Shown one piece after another: positions 17,662 through 26,695 of a stretch of 55,093 nt of DNA (positions within the stretch are counted from its first letter, which is position 1; each line of letters opens with the position of its first letter). Source of the DNA: Syntrophobacteraceae bacterium (GTDB taxonomy: Bacteria > Desulfobacterota > Syntrophobacteria > Syntrophobacterales > Syntrophobacteraceae); the NCBI GenBank assembly GCA_018053185.1, contig JAGPLX010000011.1, positions 1-55,093 on the forward strand, in the 5' to 3' direction. Position numbers and translations under genes: made by a program. Under the pieces are notes generated by a model, which was not told the origin of the DNA, searched no databases, and was given only the letters and a program-made list of their open reading frames with translations.

Positions 17662-17991
17662 TTATGGGGAATCTTCTTTTTTGATGCCGGCGGCAAAGCG
17701 TTCCAGATTCCGTTTAATGGCTGCGGCGGTTTTCACACTTTCATCGAGGACTGCTTTTCTAGCATTTTCCACAATTTTTTTTGCAAGATCCTGGATCTCG
17801 TGAATTCCAAGGGCCCCCGCCGCCCCCTGCAGGGAGTGGGCAAGCTCGACGACCTTGGCCAAATCCTTTCGATCAATGGCCTCCCGGAGTGCTTCCAGAT
17901 CCGCACGCGAGGTCTCCAGAAAAATCCAAACCAACTCCCGGAAATCCCGGTCTTCAAAGCCAAGCTTCTCTGCCATTCTCCTCAAGTCCAC
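17662..17991 (-). CDS. Stand-alone HPt phosphotransfer protein
   Basis: A 109-residue helical protein with the HPt signature LAHSLQGAAGALG, whose His accepts phosphoryl groups from receiver domains. I chose the GTG at 17991 because CAGGAG lies seven bases upstream. The ATG five codons later is preceded too closely by GAGGAG but remains possible. The next gene is the double-receiver hybrid kinase, its likely partner: kinase receiver to HPt to another receiver. Confidence 0.85.
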   Translation of the reverse strand: MDLRRMAEKLGFEDRDFRELVWIFLETSRADLEALREAIDRKDLAKVVELAHSLQGAAGALGIHEIQDLAKKIVENARKAVLDESVKTAAAIKRNLERFAAGIKKEDSP

Positions 17992-18428
17992 TGCGCAACT
18001 CCTGCCCGGTTTCCGTTCTTCTGTTCCACCTCTTTCTCCGGCCGCATGAGGGGGAATCGTCCTCCTGTCTTCCCCCTCTTCTGTGTCGCCGGATCGCAGG
18101 GAGGCTCGGCCCCGGAAAACATCACTCGAGTAAAGGGGGAACGTTTTGGGATGAGGCGAGGAATTTATCATACTTCCGGTTGATCCGGCAGGGAATTTTG
18201 GTTTGCAGACCTCGGCGAAACCTCTTTCCCTTTTTCCCGAGGGAAGGCAAGGGCACGAATGAAGTGCGGGATTCCTTCATGCCTCGCTTTCGAGAGGCTG
18301 AAAACCCCGGCTGGCAACCCTCCTTTTTACCTTATCCAATGAAACAGCGGAAAAAGTGTGATAAGTTTTAATGGGGTCAGTTCTTGAGAACCTCCCTGCA
18401 CATTGAACTTCCAATTTGCGGCCGGGCG
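17992..18428. other. Intergenic region between divergent HPt and RelA/SpoT-like genes
   Basis: About 440 bases with divergently oriented flanking genes. The HPt frame stays open on the minus strand to 18171, but that extension has low-complexity composition and no similarity. Small inverted repeats such as GCCTC...GAGGC near 18283-18300 are too weak to call. I see no promoter of clear consensus. Confidence 0.4.
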
Positions 18429-19616
18429 ATGTATCTCAGCTCATTCATCCATCGAGAAGCGCTTTTCAACATTGCGGAACGCTGGTTCTGCGATCGAATG
18501 GAACCAAACGACGCCCTGATGCTCACGCAAATCCTCATTTGCGACGGGTTCGTGTTGGGGCAAACCTTGCAGGAGACGACAAGATCTCTGCTGCGCCGGA
18601 TTTGCACCGATTGCATGAACGAGGAACCGATTCGGTTCAAAGGGCAGCTAAGAGATGCGCTGTGCCGGGGCCCTCAGCCGGTCACTCCCCGGACCCTGGC
18701 GCTGTGCAGGGAATATCAGGCTTACCCGGAATATTACTACCGGGAGGCACCCATCAACGGCGTGCTCTACACGGATTCGCGGCATCGCCTGCGGGGGATC
18801 TACCGCATCAAAAGACCCAGAAGAATTGCGGAAAAGGCCAATCGTAAGATCGCCCAGTGGATCTTTGAACGGGTTCAGCGTCGCGCCCAGGAGATGGCGA
18901 GGGAGCGGGCAAGCCGGTATGAGATCCCGCTTGAAAACCTCGTCACTCCTGAAAAAGTGATGGTCGAAGAGTTCATCCAGGCCGAAAAGCATATCGCCAG
19001 GAGCTTCGGCAAGAACGAGATCCACCTGGACCGAAGCGCCATGACCATCCATGACGTGGGCGGCATCAAAATTGTTGCGGAAATCCGGGATCTTGACCTC
19101 CTCGAGAAGAGCCTCCATGAAGACCCGACTTTGAAGGTATTGGAAAAGGAAGATTTTCTGGGAGACTATCAGGCTGTGAGCCTCGTTCTGGAAGTCCCGT
19201 GGGACCGGGATCGAGTGTGCAGGGAATACCTCGAGAAGGAGAGCTGGCGAAAATACCTGGATCGCGGCATCGGGGAAGCCGATCTGAAAAAGGGCCTCGA
19301 ACCCTTCCTGGAAGGAGCCGATTCCCGTCTCAATATCGAGTTGATCCTCTCCACCTTCGAGGACCTGGTGGAATCCGAGCTGGGGGATTCCATCCATGAA
19401 GAGCGGATCACGGCTCAAAGGGAAGGCAGGGTTTACAAAGGCTACATTCCCATGAACGTGGAATTTCTGCTGGGCTACCTTTTCGCCGTGGGATTCAGTC
19501 CCTGTGTGCAAATCGAGACCCTGCCCATCCGACTGTGGGGTCGATACCTCCCTGACACGCTCCTGTCTCACTTGCGCCGACTGTATTCGCTCCCCGAACA
19601 CGATTTCCTTTCATAG
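18429..19616 (+). CDS. Uncharacterised protein with divergent RelA/SpoT-like domain
   Basis: A 395-residue protein from the ATG at 18429 (MYLSSFIHREALFNIAE); TTG at 18384 is an in-frame alternative, and no strong ribosome binding site decides. The first 180 residues are unlike any family I recognise. The second half has TIHDVGGIKIVAEI, GDYQAVSLVLEV and NIELILSTFEDLVESELG followed by IHEER. These fall in the order and spacing of the alarmone-synthetase core of RelA/SpoT (D.xGIR, GYRS.H, E.QIRT...E.G.AAH), including the Asp and Glu expected at the active site. The usual pyrophosphate-binding Arg/Lys loop is not obvious. It may be a divergent (p)ppGpp-type synthetase or an inactive relative. It stands alone. 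Confidence 0.6.
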   Translation: MYLSSFIHREALFNIAERWFCDRMEPNDALMLTQILICDGFVLGQTLQETTRSLLRRICTDCMNEEPIRFKGQLRDALCRGPQPVTPRTLALCREYQAYPEYYYREAPINGVLYTDSRHRLRGIYRIKRPRRIAEKANRKIAQWIFERVQRRAQEMARERASRYEIPLENLVTPEKVMVEEFIQAEKHIARSFGKNEIHLDRSAMTIHDVGGIKIVAEIRDLDLLEKSLHEDPTLKVLEKEDFLGDYQAVSLVLEVPWDRDRVCREYLEKESWRKYLDRGIGEADLKKGLEPFLEGADSRLNIELILSTFEDLVESELGDSIHEERITAQREGRVYKGYIPMNVEFLLGYLFAVGFSPCVQIETLPIRLWGRYLPDTLLSHLRRLYSLPEHDFLS

Positions 19617-20297
19617 AACGCTCCGGACGCTCCGGGCTTCCGTCGAGAAAGACTCTTCCGGGGAACCATGGAGTGTGCGGGGAACATTTCGGCAGGGGGA
19701 TAGAAGCAAGAGCGCCCCTCCTTTGGAACCTCGACCAGCTTTTCCGCCCAACCTGAAGCACGGGAGGCAAGGGGCAAGCCAAGCCCGTGTTTCAATCGGC
19801 CCCACGCTCGATGCCCGCCCCCGTTCGTTCAAAGTAAATGCCGTGCTTTTAAACCCAGGGTGTTGGATCACACTTCCAGGGAGTGCTCGAAAGACATGCT
19901 TCCTGAAGAATCCAGGTGATGTATCCCTTGCGGGTGATCTGCAGCCGTAATTTTCCAGCCTTCCATCCTCGGCTGGTTCTTCAATTTTGAAATTCTTCCC
20001 GCTGCTTCCAGCTATTTCACCATGAGTTCCGAGAAGCAATCTTGACGTCCATGTCTCTGTGTGCTACGGAACGCTCATACTTGTCCATGTCTATCCTCAT
20101 CATGGGGTAAAGGAGCGAGATTTCTCCGCTGCCTTGTGCCGCGCGGGAAAGATCCCCGGCCGATGGGCTGGGGAAGGGTGACCTTGCGGGGAAAAAGGAG
20201 TCGGAATTCCCAACACCCGGGACCTGGCTCATTTCCGGCTTACAAAAAGTGCTTGTGAATTTCCGAGTCTCGGGAGGGGCCTTTGGGGAGCGACCGC
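19617..20297. other. Intergenic region before the RND efflux operon
   Basis: About 680 bases without a gene I can support. Open frames exist on both strands but lack family motifs and show no codon-position bias. The 3' part (19960-20120) is more AT-rich and could hold the promoter of the downstream efflux operon. A GG-N10-GC pair at 20225-20241 resembles a sigma-54 site but departs from consensus at several positions. Confidence 0.4.
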
Positions 20298-21908
20298 GTG
20301 CCGGCCAGGAGATTTTTGTATCTCAAGGTAATTCCAGGGACCCTGCTTCTTACTCTCCTTGTCGTGAGCTGTACCAAGCTTGGGCCGGAGTTCGTGCGTC
20401 CCAGCGCCAGGGTCGCCGACCAATGGATCGAGTCCGGCGATAATCGGGTCAATAGTGAACCCAAGGAACACCAACAATGGTGGACGTCCTTCCATGACCC
20501 CGTTTTGGACCGACTCATCGAGATTGCCTACCAGGAAAACCTGACTCTGCGTTCAGCCGGAGTTCGAGTGCTCCAGGCCCGGGCCCAGTTGGCAATTGTC
20601 GTGGGTCAGTTCTACCCACAGTCTCAGAGTCTCTCGGGTTCTCTCGATCGCCGTCGAATAAGCGAGCGAGCGGCGGACGCGCCTCAAAACCCCGGTCGGT
20701 TGACGGGCTCCCCTCATTTCACGACCTCCGAGGCCCAGGTCGCTGCGGCAGCTGCCTGGGAATTGGATTTCTGGGGCAAATTTCGGCGAGACATTGAATC
20801 TTCCGATGCCGATTTACTGGCGTCGGTAGCGGATTATGACAACGCGCTGGTGAGCCTCACGGCCGATGTGGCGACGGCCTATATTCGGATTCGAACCCAC
20901 GAGGAGCGTTTGGAGATCGCCCGCGAGAATGTGGTGATCCAACGGGAGAGCCTTCGGCTTGCTGAGGCGAAGTTCCGCGGAGGAGCTACCACACAGCGCG
21001 ACGTGGAACAGGCAAGAACGCTCCTGGCCGGCACCGAAGCCACCATCCCTTCCCTCCAGATCGAGCTCGCCAAGGCCGAGCATACTCTGAGCCTTCTTCT
21101 GGGGAGAGTCCAGGGGCAAATTGAAGAGATCCTTTCCGCATCCAAGGGGATCCCCTCGCCCCCGTCCGAGGTGGCCGTGGGCATCCCCGCCGAGCTTTTG
21201 CGCCGAAGGCCGGACATCCGCAGCGCGGAGCTCCAGGCGGCGGCACAGTGTGCCCGGATCGGAGTGGCCAAGGCGGACCTTTATCCCCATTTCTCCCTCA
21301 CGGGAACCTTCGGTTTTCTGTCCACGGATGTGGGACGGTTCGAACTTGGGGACATGTTCTCGTGGAAAAGTCGGACGGGATCCTTCGGTCCTTCTTTCCA
21401 GTGGGACGTGCTCAATTACGGGAGACTCACCAACAACGTCCGTGTACAGGACGCCTTGTTCCAACAGGCCATTCTGATCTACCAGCAGACGGTTCTCCAG
21501 GCCCAGAAGGAAGTGGAAGACGCTCTCATCGGGTTTCTCCGGGCACAGGAACAGGCGAAACTGCTCGAGGAGAGTACCAAGGCCGCAAGCCGCTCGTTGA
21601 AACTAGCCATGGCCCAGTACCGCGAAGGAATGACGGACTTCACCACCGTCCTTACAGCTCAGCAGGCACTCCTGGAGCAGCAAAACAACTGGGTAACCAC
21701 CCTGGGAGACATCGGGCTGAATCTTGTGTCGCTCTATCGGGCCCTGGGAGGCGGTTGGCAATTGAGGGAAGGCCGGGATTTCGTTCCTACGGCCACGAAA
21801 GCGGAGATGTCCGAGCGGACCGACTGGGGGGGCCTGCTGGATCCGACGGCTCTTCCTTGTTCCACAACGGAAAAAAAGGAACCACTCATTCGGCCGCCTG
21901 ATTGGTAA
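20298..21908 (+). CDS. RND efflux outer-membrane lipoprotein (NodT/OprM type)
   Basis: A 536-residue outer-membrane channel component. A short leader ends in a lipobox (LLVVSC, then TKLGPEF), so it is probably lipidated. The body has the two repeats of the TolC-like OEP family: WWTSFHDPVLDRLIEIAY in the first part, the long coiled segments LEIARENVVIQRESLRLAE, and the second repeat GVAKADLYPHFSLTGTFG. The C-terminal ALLEQQNNWVTTLGDIGLN block is also typical. GTG 20298 is used because GGGGAG precedes it by seven bases. It is the first gene of a channel-adaptor-pump operon. Confidence 0.92.
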   Translation: MPARRFLYLKVIPGTLLLTLLVVSCTKLGPEFVRPSARVADQWIESGDNRVNSEPKEHQQWWTSFHDPVLDRLIEIAYQENLTLRSAGVRVLQARAQLAIVVGQFYPQSQSLSGSLDRRRISERAADAPQNPGRLTGSPHFTTSEAQVAAAAAWELDFWGKFRRDIESSDADLLASVADYDNALVSLTADVATAYIRIRTHEERLEIARENVVIQRESLRLAEAKFRGGATTQRDVEQARTLLAGTEATIPSLQIELAKAEHTLSLLLGRVQGQIEEILSASKGIPSPPSEVAVGIPAELLRRRPDIRSAELQAAAQCARIGVAKADLYPHFSLTGTFGFLSTDVGRFELGDMFSWKSRTGSFGPSFQWDVLNYGRLTNNVRVQDALFQQAILIYQQTVLQAQKEVEDALIGFLRAQEQAKLLEESTKAASRSLKLAMAQYREGMTDFTTVLTAQQALLEQQNNWVTTLGDIGLNLVSLYRALGGGWQLREGRDFVPTATKAEMSERTDWGGLLDPTALPCSTTEKKEPLIRPPDW

Positions 21909-21932
21909 ACAGGACAAAGGGAGTTCGGAAGC

Positions 21933-23117
21933 ATGAGGGGAAGGAGACCGGAATCCATTTCAAGGGGAAGATTGATTGCGATTTGGGGCATTGCGGCGGC
22001 GATCCTTGCCTTTTCCGCCGGGTGCCAGGAAAAGCACAGCTTCGTACCTCCGCCACCGCCCAAGGTGACGGTCAAACAGCCGATCAGGCGGTCGGTCACT
22101 ATCTATCGGGATTTTACCGGCAATACTCAGGCCTTCAACACGGTCCAGCTGCGGGCCCGTGTGGAAGGTTATCTCGAGAAAGTCCTGTTTCAGGATGGCG
22201 CCAAGGTCAAGCAAGGGCAACTCCTGTTTCAGATCCAGGCAAGCACCTACGAGAACAAGCTGAAACAGGCGGAAGCCGAAGTGCTGTCCCAAAAGGCCAA
22301 TCTCGAACATGCCGAGAGAGAATACGCCCGCTACACTCAACTCTTCAAGGAAAACGCCGCTGCAGCCACGGATGTCAGCAAGTGGCTCTTCGAGAGGGAT
22401 TCCGCCAAGGCCAAACTCCTGTCCGCCCAGGCCCAAACGGAGCTGGCCAAGCTGGACCTGAGCTACACCAAGGTGACGGCCCCCTTTGACGGAAGGATCG
22501 ACCGAAGGCTCCAGGACCCGGGGAACTTGGTGGGTTCCGGGGAAAAAACCGTTCTGGCCGAAATCAACCAGATCAACCCCATCTATGTATATTTCACCAT
22601 CAGTGAACGGGACCTTCTGAAATTTCTTGAGATCCAGAAGGCAAAATCCGTAGAAGAACAAAAAACCGACTGGAGCCTGTACATGGCTCTGGCCGATCAG
22701 CAGGGGTTTTCCTTTCAAGGGGAGCTGGACTTCGGATCCATCACCCTGGACGCCAAGACGGGAACCTTGCTGTTGCGCGGGATCTTCCCCAATCCCGAAG
22801 GCCGGATCTGGGCCGGCATGTATGCGCGCATCCGGGCTCCGGTGGACACGGAAAAGGACTCGCTGCTTGTGCCAGAGACGGCTGTGGGGACCGATCAGCT
22901 GGGTCGGTACGTGCTGGTGGTCAACGACAAGAACCTGGTGGAGCGCAGGGGGGTCGAAGTGAGCTTTACCTGGAATCAGATGCTGGTGGTGGAAAAGGGC
23001 CTGACCGAAAATGAATGGATCATTGTGAACGGACTTTCACGGGCCATCCCCGGCCGTGAGGTCAATCCATCTAAAGAAGAAGGTCCGGAAAGTCCATCGA
23101 AACCCAAGGATTCCTGA
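21933..23117 (+). CDS. RND efflux periplasmic adaptor (membrane fusion protein)
   Basis: A 394-residue AcrA/MexA-type adaptor. The N-terminal signal with lipobox AFSAGC suggests lipid anchoring. LRARVEGYLEKVLFQDGAKV is the lipoyl/biotinyl-like half motif, followed by an alpha-helical hairpin (about residues 105-165) and LDLSYTKVTAPFDGRI at the return of the lipoyl domain. The C-terminal beta-barrel and membrane-proximal domains include GTLLLRGIFPNPEG and GLSRAIPGREVNP. It links the pump encoded at 23250 to the channel encoded at 20298 (25-base gap upstream). Confidence 0.94.
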   Translation: MRGRRPESISRGRLIAIWGIAAAILAFSAGCQEKHSFVPPPPPKVTVKQPIRRSVTIYRDFTGNTQAFNTVQLRARVEGYLEKVLFQDGAKVKQGQLLFQIQASTYENKLKQAEAEVLSQKANLEHAEREYARYTQLFKENAAAATDVSKWLFERDSAKAKLLSAQAQTELAKLDLSYTKVTAPFDGRIDRRLQDPGNLVGSGEKTVLAEINQINPIYVYFTISERDLLKFLEIQKAKSVEEQKTDWSLYMALADQQGFSFQGELDFGSITLDAKTGTLLLRGIFPNPEGRIWAGMYARIRAPVDTEKDSLLVPETAVGTDQLGRYVLVVNDKNLVERRGVEVSFTWNQMLVVEKGLTENEWIIVNGLSRAIPGREVNPSKEEGPESPSKPKDS

Positions 23118-23157
23118 CCCTTTCTCACCCCATAACGTTGCATTCTCCCGTCCCCGG

Positions 23158-23178
23158 CAAAGGGGAAATCCCCCTTTG
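23158..23178. promoter_or_regulatory. Perfect inverted repeat between adaptor and pump genes
   Basis: CAAAGGGG and CCCCTTTG form an 8-bp perfect inverted repeat with a 5-base spacer in the 132-base gap between the adaptor and pump genes. There is no T-tract after it, so it is not a standard terminator. It could be an mRNA-stabilising or processing hairpin, or a regulator site. Confidence 0.3.
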
Positions 23179-23249
23179 ACCGTCTGCAAGGGGGCGTGTG
23201 AGCTTCCGGCGAGTCCCCGGACGGCTGCCAACTAAAAGGAAAAGGTCCC

Positions 23250-26200
23250 GTGATCTCCGATTTTTTTATTGAGCGCCCGATCTTAGCCAACGTCATCGCC
23301 ATCGTGACCATCATTCTAGGCGGAGTCTGTCTCTTCACCCTACCGGTGGCTCAATATCCTGACATTGTTCCACCTACCATCCAGGTGACGACCAGCTACC
23401 CCGGGGCCAGCGCGGATGTGGTGGCCCAGACTGTGGGAGTCCCCATCGAACAGGCCGTCAACGGGGTGGAACGTGCCATCTACATGTCTTCCACCAGCGC
23501 CAGCGACGGATCTTACAGCCTGACGGTCACTTTTTCCGTGGGGACCAACCTCAACACGGCGCTCAGCCTCGTTCAGAACTACGTCAACGGTGCCCTGGCC
23601 CAACTGCCCGCTACGATTCAGGCCCAAGGCATCAACGTCCGAAAAGTCAGCACGAACATCTTGAACGGGGTCAGTCTGTATTCCGACGACGACAGCTTTG
23701 ATGAGACTTTTCTCAGCAACTATGCCATCATCAATCTCCAGAATCCTCTGGCGCGCCTGCCGGGGGTCGGCCAGGCACAGGTCATCGGTGCGGGCAAGTA
23801 CAGCATGAGGGTCTGGCTGGACCCCTCCAAACTCCATTACTACAACCTGACGGTTCTCGATGTGCAGAACGCCATCAGCCGGCAGAACGTCCAGGTGGTC
23901 GCCGGCAAGCTGGGAGCTCCGCCCGTTCCGGACGAGCAGGCGTTCCAGTTCACCATCAACGCCCTGGGACGCCTCTCTGAGGTCAAAGATTTCGAAGACA
24001 TCATTGTGAAAACCACCCGCGGGGGCGAGACTGCGCAGATCGTGCGCGTACGGGACCTCGCCCGAGTCGAGCTCAGCCAGCAGAACTTCGCCAATTTCGC
24101 CTCGGTCACAGGACACAAAGCCGGGAACATTTTCATCTACGCTCTTCCCGATGCCAACGCCATCAAGGTTTCCAATGCCGTAAAGGAAGCCATGGAGCAG
24201 ATGAGCAAACAGTTCCCCGAGGGGCTCAAGTACACAATCCTGTTCGACACGACGGACTTCGTCAAAGAAGCCATCAGCAAGGTGTATGAGACCCTGATCG
24301 AGGCGGGGATCCTGGTCCTCATCGTGATCATGGTGTTCCTCCAGAACTTTCGGGCCATGCTCGTTCCCGCCACCACCGTTCCCGTGACCATCATCGGCGC
24401 ATTTGCCGCCATGGCCATGTTGAGCTTCACCATCAACCTGATGACCCTGTTCGCCCTCATTCTCGCCATCGGGATCGTAGTGGATGATGCCATCATCATA
24501 GTGGAGAATGCTGCCCATTATATCGAAAGAGGACTCTCTCCCAAGGAGGCGGCTTCCAGGACCATGAAGGAACTGACCGGTCCGATCATGGGCATCACCC
24601 TGGTGCTGACGGCCGTCTTTCTGCCCGCAGCCTTTCTACCCGGCATTACGGGACAGCTTTTCCGCCAGTTTGCCCTAGTCATTGCTTCGACGGCTCTCAT
24701 CAGTGCCCTCAACGCTCTGACCTTGAAACCCGCCCAGTGTGCCCTCTACCTCCGACCGAAGACCAACGAACCCAACGCTTTCTATCGGGGCTTCAACCGA
24801 GTCTACGGAATCGTCGAGAACGGTTATGTCGCTATCGTGCGATGGATGGTCCATCGATATCTCCTGATGGTCGTCGTCTTTTTTGTGATCATCGGAATCA
24901 CCGGTTGGCGTTTCGCCCGACAGCCGACGGGTTTTCTGCCCACCGAAGACCAGGGACTCGCCATGATATTTTGCAAGTTGCCCGATGCATCCGCTCAACC
25001 GAGAGTCCGGCAGGTTTCGGAAAAGGTGGACTCCATTCTGAAACAGACTCCCGGCATCCAAGGCTGGGTCACCGTAGGAGGTTTTTCCATCCTCGACGGA
25101 GCCAATGCCCCCAACGTGGTCACCAAGTTCGTCATCTTCGATAACTGGAGCAAAAGGGGTAAGGAGCTCACTCAGGACAAAATCGTGGCAAACCTGCGCC
25201 GCTCCTTGTATTCCATCGAGGAAGCCGCCATCGGTGTCCTCATTCCTCCACCCATCAGCGGTTTGGGACAATCGGGGGGATTTCAGTTGATGGTGGAAGA
25301 CAGGGGAGCGATGGGCCTCAAAGAGCTCGAGAGGGCGGTCACGGAGCTCCTGGTCGCGGCTAACGCACAGGCCGGTTTGCAAAACATCACCACAACCTTC
25401 ACGGCCAGTACCCCCCAACTGTACTTGGATATCGACCGGACCAAGGCGGAATCCCTGGGAGTACCGCTCAACGACGTGTTCGGCACTCTTCAGGCCTACC
25501 TCGGTTCCGCCTACATCAACCTCTTCAACAAGTACAACCAGGTTTTTCAGGTCTACATGCAGGCCGACGCTCCGTACCGGCTCAAGCCGGAGGACATTAT
25601 GAGTCTTTATGTGCGAAACCAGGACAGCAACATGGTGCCGCTGGGCACGTTGATGGACGCACGCATGGTCCAGAGCTCGGAGATCGTGAACAGGTACCAG
25701 CTCTATCCCTCGGCCTCCGTCTTCGGAAGCCCGGCTCCCGGGTTCAGCTCGGGACAGGCCCTCGAACTGATGGAGGAGGTTGCCGGAAGTACTCTTCCAC
25801 GGGGGATGAGCTTTGAATGGACCGCGACGGCCTTCCAGGAAAAGCAGGTGGGAAGCCTCGCTTACTTCATTTACGCTCTCTCCCTGACGCTGGTCTTTCT
25901 TGTTCTGGCTGCCCAGTACGAAAGCTGGACCAGCCCCGCCGCCGTCATCCTGGTCGTTCCCATGGCCTTGGTCGGCGTCCTCGTTTCACTGGTGGTTCGC
26001 GGATTCGACAACAATCTATACACTCAGGTGGGCCTGGTGCTGATGATCGCCCTGGCAAGCAAGAACGCCATTCTGGTGGTCGAGTTCGCCCGTGAACTTC
26101 GATCCGGGGGAATGCCCATCCTGGACGCCGCCATCGAGGCCACTCGACGCAGGTTCCGCCCCATCGTCATGACCTCCTTCGCCTTCATTCTGGGGGTCGT

Positions 26201-26408
26201 GCCCCTCCTTGGAGCTCGCGGGGCGGGGGCATCCAGCCAGCAGGCCATCGGTACCGTGGTGTTCGGCGGGATGCTTTCCTCGACCCTCCTTGCCATTCCC
26301 TTCGTCCCGGTCTTTTACGTCCTGATGCAGAAACTGAGCGAGCGTTTCGGAAAAAAGAAGGTGGACGAGGCTGCGACATCTGTTAAGCCGGCACCGGGTG
26401 CACCCTGA
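23250..26408 (+). CDS. RND multidrug efflux pump, HAE1 family
   Basis: A 1052-residue inner-membrane proton-driven pump of the AcrB/MexB family, of normal length. The start is GTG at 23250 with AAGGAAAAGG upstream (ISDFFIERPILANVIAIV). Family blocks visible: GGVCLFTLPVAQYPDI, YPGASADVVAQTVGVPIEQ, the transmembrane motif LALILAIGIVVDDAIIIVEN with the Asp pair that relays protons, LPAAFLPGITGQLFRQFA and, in the second half, MTSFAFILGVVPLL. Twelve membrane helices and two large periplasmic loops are expected. It forms a tripartite system with the two genes upstream. Substrate cannot be predicted, but hydrophobic drugs, dyes or bile-like compounds are usual. Confidence 0.97.
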   Translation: MISDFFIERPILANVIAIVTIILGGVCLFTLPVAQYPDIVPPTIQVTTSYPGASADVVAQTVGVPIEQAVNGVERAIYMSSTSASDGSYSLTVTFSVGTNLNTALSLVQNYVNGALAQLPATIQAQGINVRKVSTNILNGVSLYSDDDSFDETFLSNYAIINLQNPLARLPGVGQAQVIGAGKYSMRVWLDPSKLHYYNLTVLDVQNAISRQNVQVVAGKLGAPPVPDEQAFQFTINALGRLSEVKDFEDIIVKTTRGGETAQIVRVRDLARVELSQQNFANFASVTGHKAGNIFIYALPDANAIKVSNAVKEAMEQMSKQFPEGLKYTILFDTTDFVKEAISKVYETLIEAGILVLIVIMVFLQNFRAMLVPATTVPVTIIGAFAAMAMLSFTINLMTLFALILAIGIVVDDAIIIVENAAHYIERGLSPKEAASRTMKELTGPIMGITLVLTAVFLPAAFLPGITGQLFRQFALVIASTALISALNALTLKPAQCALYLRPKTNEPNAFYRGFNRVYGIVENGYVAIVRWMVHRYLLMVVVFFVIIGITGWRFARQPTGFLPTEDQGLAMIFCKLPDASAQPRVRQVSEKVDSILKQTPGIQGWVTVGGFSILDGANAPNVVTKFVIFDNWSKRGKELTQDKIVANLRRSLYSIEEAAIGVLIPPPISGLGQSGGFQLMVEDRGAMGLKELERAVTELLVAANAQAGLQNITTTFTASTPQLYLDIDRTKAESLGVPLNDVFGTLQAYLGSAYINLFNKYNQVFQVYMQADAPYRLKPEDIMSLYVRNQDSNMVPLGTLMDARMVQSSEIVNRYQLYPSASVFGSPAPGFSSGQALELMEEVAGSTLPRGMSFEWTATAFQEKQVGSLAYFIYALSLTLVFLVLAAQYESWTSPAAVILVVPMALVGVLVSLVVRGFDNNLYTQVGLVLMIALASKNAILVVEFARELRSGGMPILDAAIEATRRRFRPIVMTSFAFILGVVPLLGARGAGASSQQAIGTVVFGGMLSSTLLAIPFVPVFYVLMQKLSERFGKKKVDEAATSVKPAPGAP

Positions 26409-26419
26409 GCCGCCCTTGC

Positions 26420-26433
26420 CCGTGCCGGCACGG
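26420..26433. other. 14-bp perfect palindrome after the RND operon
   Basis: CCGTGCCGGCACGG lies 11 bases past the pump stop codon. It lacks a T-tract. It may act as a weak transcript-end hairpin or be a chance GC palindrome. Confidence 0.25.
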
Positions 26434-26695
26434 ACCAACGGAAAGATCTTGATGTGAAAAGTTCCGGCCCTTTTATGAAGAAACCGGGACTATGATTGCC
26501 TGCATCTCCGAGGAGCCTGTCTTCGGCTGGACAACCGACCGAGGATGAAACGGTATGGACGCTTACCGGCCCGGAAACTCAGATGAACTATCCGGAAGGC
26601 GTTCGCACCTCTACGTGAATTTGAAAATAGCCGTACCTGCCGGCCGAGATAAGGGGCGCCGCTTTCCCGGCGGGTTTGCGAGGGAGAAAAGGGCC

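Noticed and set aside
15602-17803. Very long open frame on the plus strand opposite the hybrid kinase and HPt genes
   Set aside because: It is the antisense of two genes with clear domain motifs; high GC at third positions of the real genes keeps this frame free of stops. No family motif in it.
20225-20241. Sigma-54-like GG-N10-GC site before the RND operon
   Set aside because: Only the two dinucleotides fit; flanking positions differ from consensus, and such pairs are frequent in GC-rich DNA.
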